Shown: positions 63,865 through 64,000 of the stretch, in pieces | How the letters are laid out: the number at the start of each line of letters is the position of its first letter | How positions within the stretch are numbered: the first letter of the stretch is position 1 | Assembly (NCBI RefSeq): GCF_900114495.1 | Contig: NZ_FOZI01000002.1 | Coordinates: 496,001-560,000, forward strand | Direction: 5' to 3' | DNA: 64,000 nt | DNA from: Dyella sp. OK004 | GTDB taxonomy: Bacteria; Pseudomonadota; Gammaproteobacteria; Xanthomonadales; Rhodanobacteraceae | The notes under the pieces: generated by a model | Seen by the model: only the letters and a program-made list of their open reading frames with translations | Told to the model about the DNA's origin: nothing | The model's database searches: none | Program-made: the position numbers and the translations under genes

Positions 63865-64000
63865 TCAGGCGACGGTGAAACTCTCGCCGCAACCACATTC
63901 CCCGGTGGCGTTGGGGTTGTGGAACACGAAGCTGGCGTTCAGTCCCTGGCGCTGGAAGTCGATCACGGTGCCGTCCACCAGGGGCAGACTCTTGGGATCG
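63865..64000 (-). CDS. erpA: ErpA iron-sulfur cluster insertion protein (C-terminal part)
   Basis: Only the last 44 or so residues are in the window: [19 protein letters not shown] followed by [20 protein letters not shown], stop at 63865-63867. The paired Cys of CGCG bind the cluster. It is an A-type carrier (ErpA/IscA). The start lies beyond 64000. Confidence 0.9.
   Translation of the reverse strand, partial: DPKSLPLVDGTVIDFQRQGLNASFVFHNPNATGECGCGESFTVA

Noticed and set aside
1-64000. tRNA genes, rRNA genes, prophage, transposases
   Set aside because: None recognised on either strand.

Overview
The window is a 64 kb, GC-rich chromosomal segment of a gammaproteobacterium of the order Xanthomonadales, most likely Rhodanobacteraceae (a Dyella- or Rhodanobacter-like organism). 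The main reason is the arginine cluster: it encodes an N-acetylornithine carbamoyltransferase (argF') and a kinase-synthase fusion ArgB, followed by proB and proA, an arrangement typical of Xanthomonadales. A FimX homologue, a DksA with a long Lys/Ala/Pro-rich N-terminus, TonB receptors and kynurenine-pathway genes fit the same group. I see no tRNA, rRNA, CRISPR, prophage or transposase gene. Genus placement is inference.

Layout. 1-2.2 kb: 5' part of a transporter-like PAS sensor kinase. 2.7-8.3 kb: a secreted type-2 poly(3-hydroxybutyrate) depolymerase, a TonB receptor, a GntP-family permease and a PhaZ7-like secreted lipase, which together look like a polyester or hydroxybutyrate scavenging locus. 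8.7-14.3 kb: amidohydrolase, three GNAT acetyltransferases, a DUF1801 protein, a YiaAB membrane protein, an HSD10-like dehydrogenase and efpL. 14.4-18.5 kb: TetR regulator, perfect 20-bp palindrome, haem-oxygenase-like metalloenzyme and a 57-residue peptide gene, then a FUSC transporter. 18.9-22.2 kb: kynurenine genes (ACMSD-like decarboxylase, kynU). Four copies of a dispersed hairpin repeat separate these blocks.

22.2-34.2 kb is one uninterrupted minus-strand series of 13 genes for arginine and proline synthesis (argF', paiB-like, osmC-like, argG, GNAT, argE, argB/A, argC, argH, cupin, proB, proA, NTF2-like). Upstream lies what looks like a ribosome-mediated attenuator: a 34-codon leader with clustered Arg codons, an antiterminator segment at its stop codon and an intrinsic terminator. 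This is the most striking signal in the window.

34.3-48.6 kb: glycine-zipper protein, cysS, sufE, zinc-ligand-poor dksA, yidD, dihydroorotase, M23 peptidase, YbaY lipoprotein, folE2, an operon of a phytoene-synthase-like protein with gph and ubiG, yciI, a TRZ/ATZ deaminase, efp and the divergent epmB, which modifies EF-P. 48.7-64 kb: fimX, a 229-bp inverted-repeat element, rpsP-rimM-trmD-rplS, ffh, a CcsA/YpjD-like protein, a GST, an isolated HypX homologue, radA, alr, dnaB, rpsF-rpsR-rplI with a candidate S6:S18 leader, and the 3' end of erpA.
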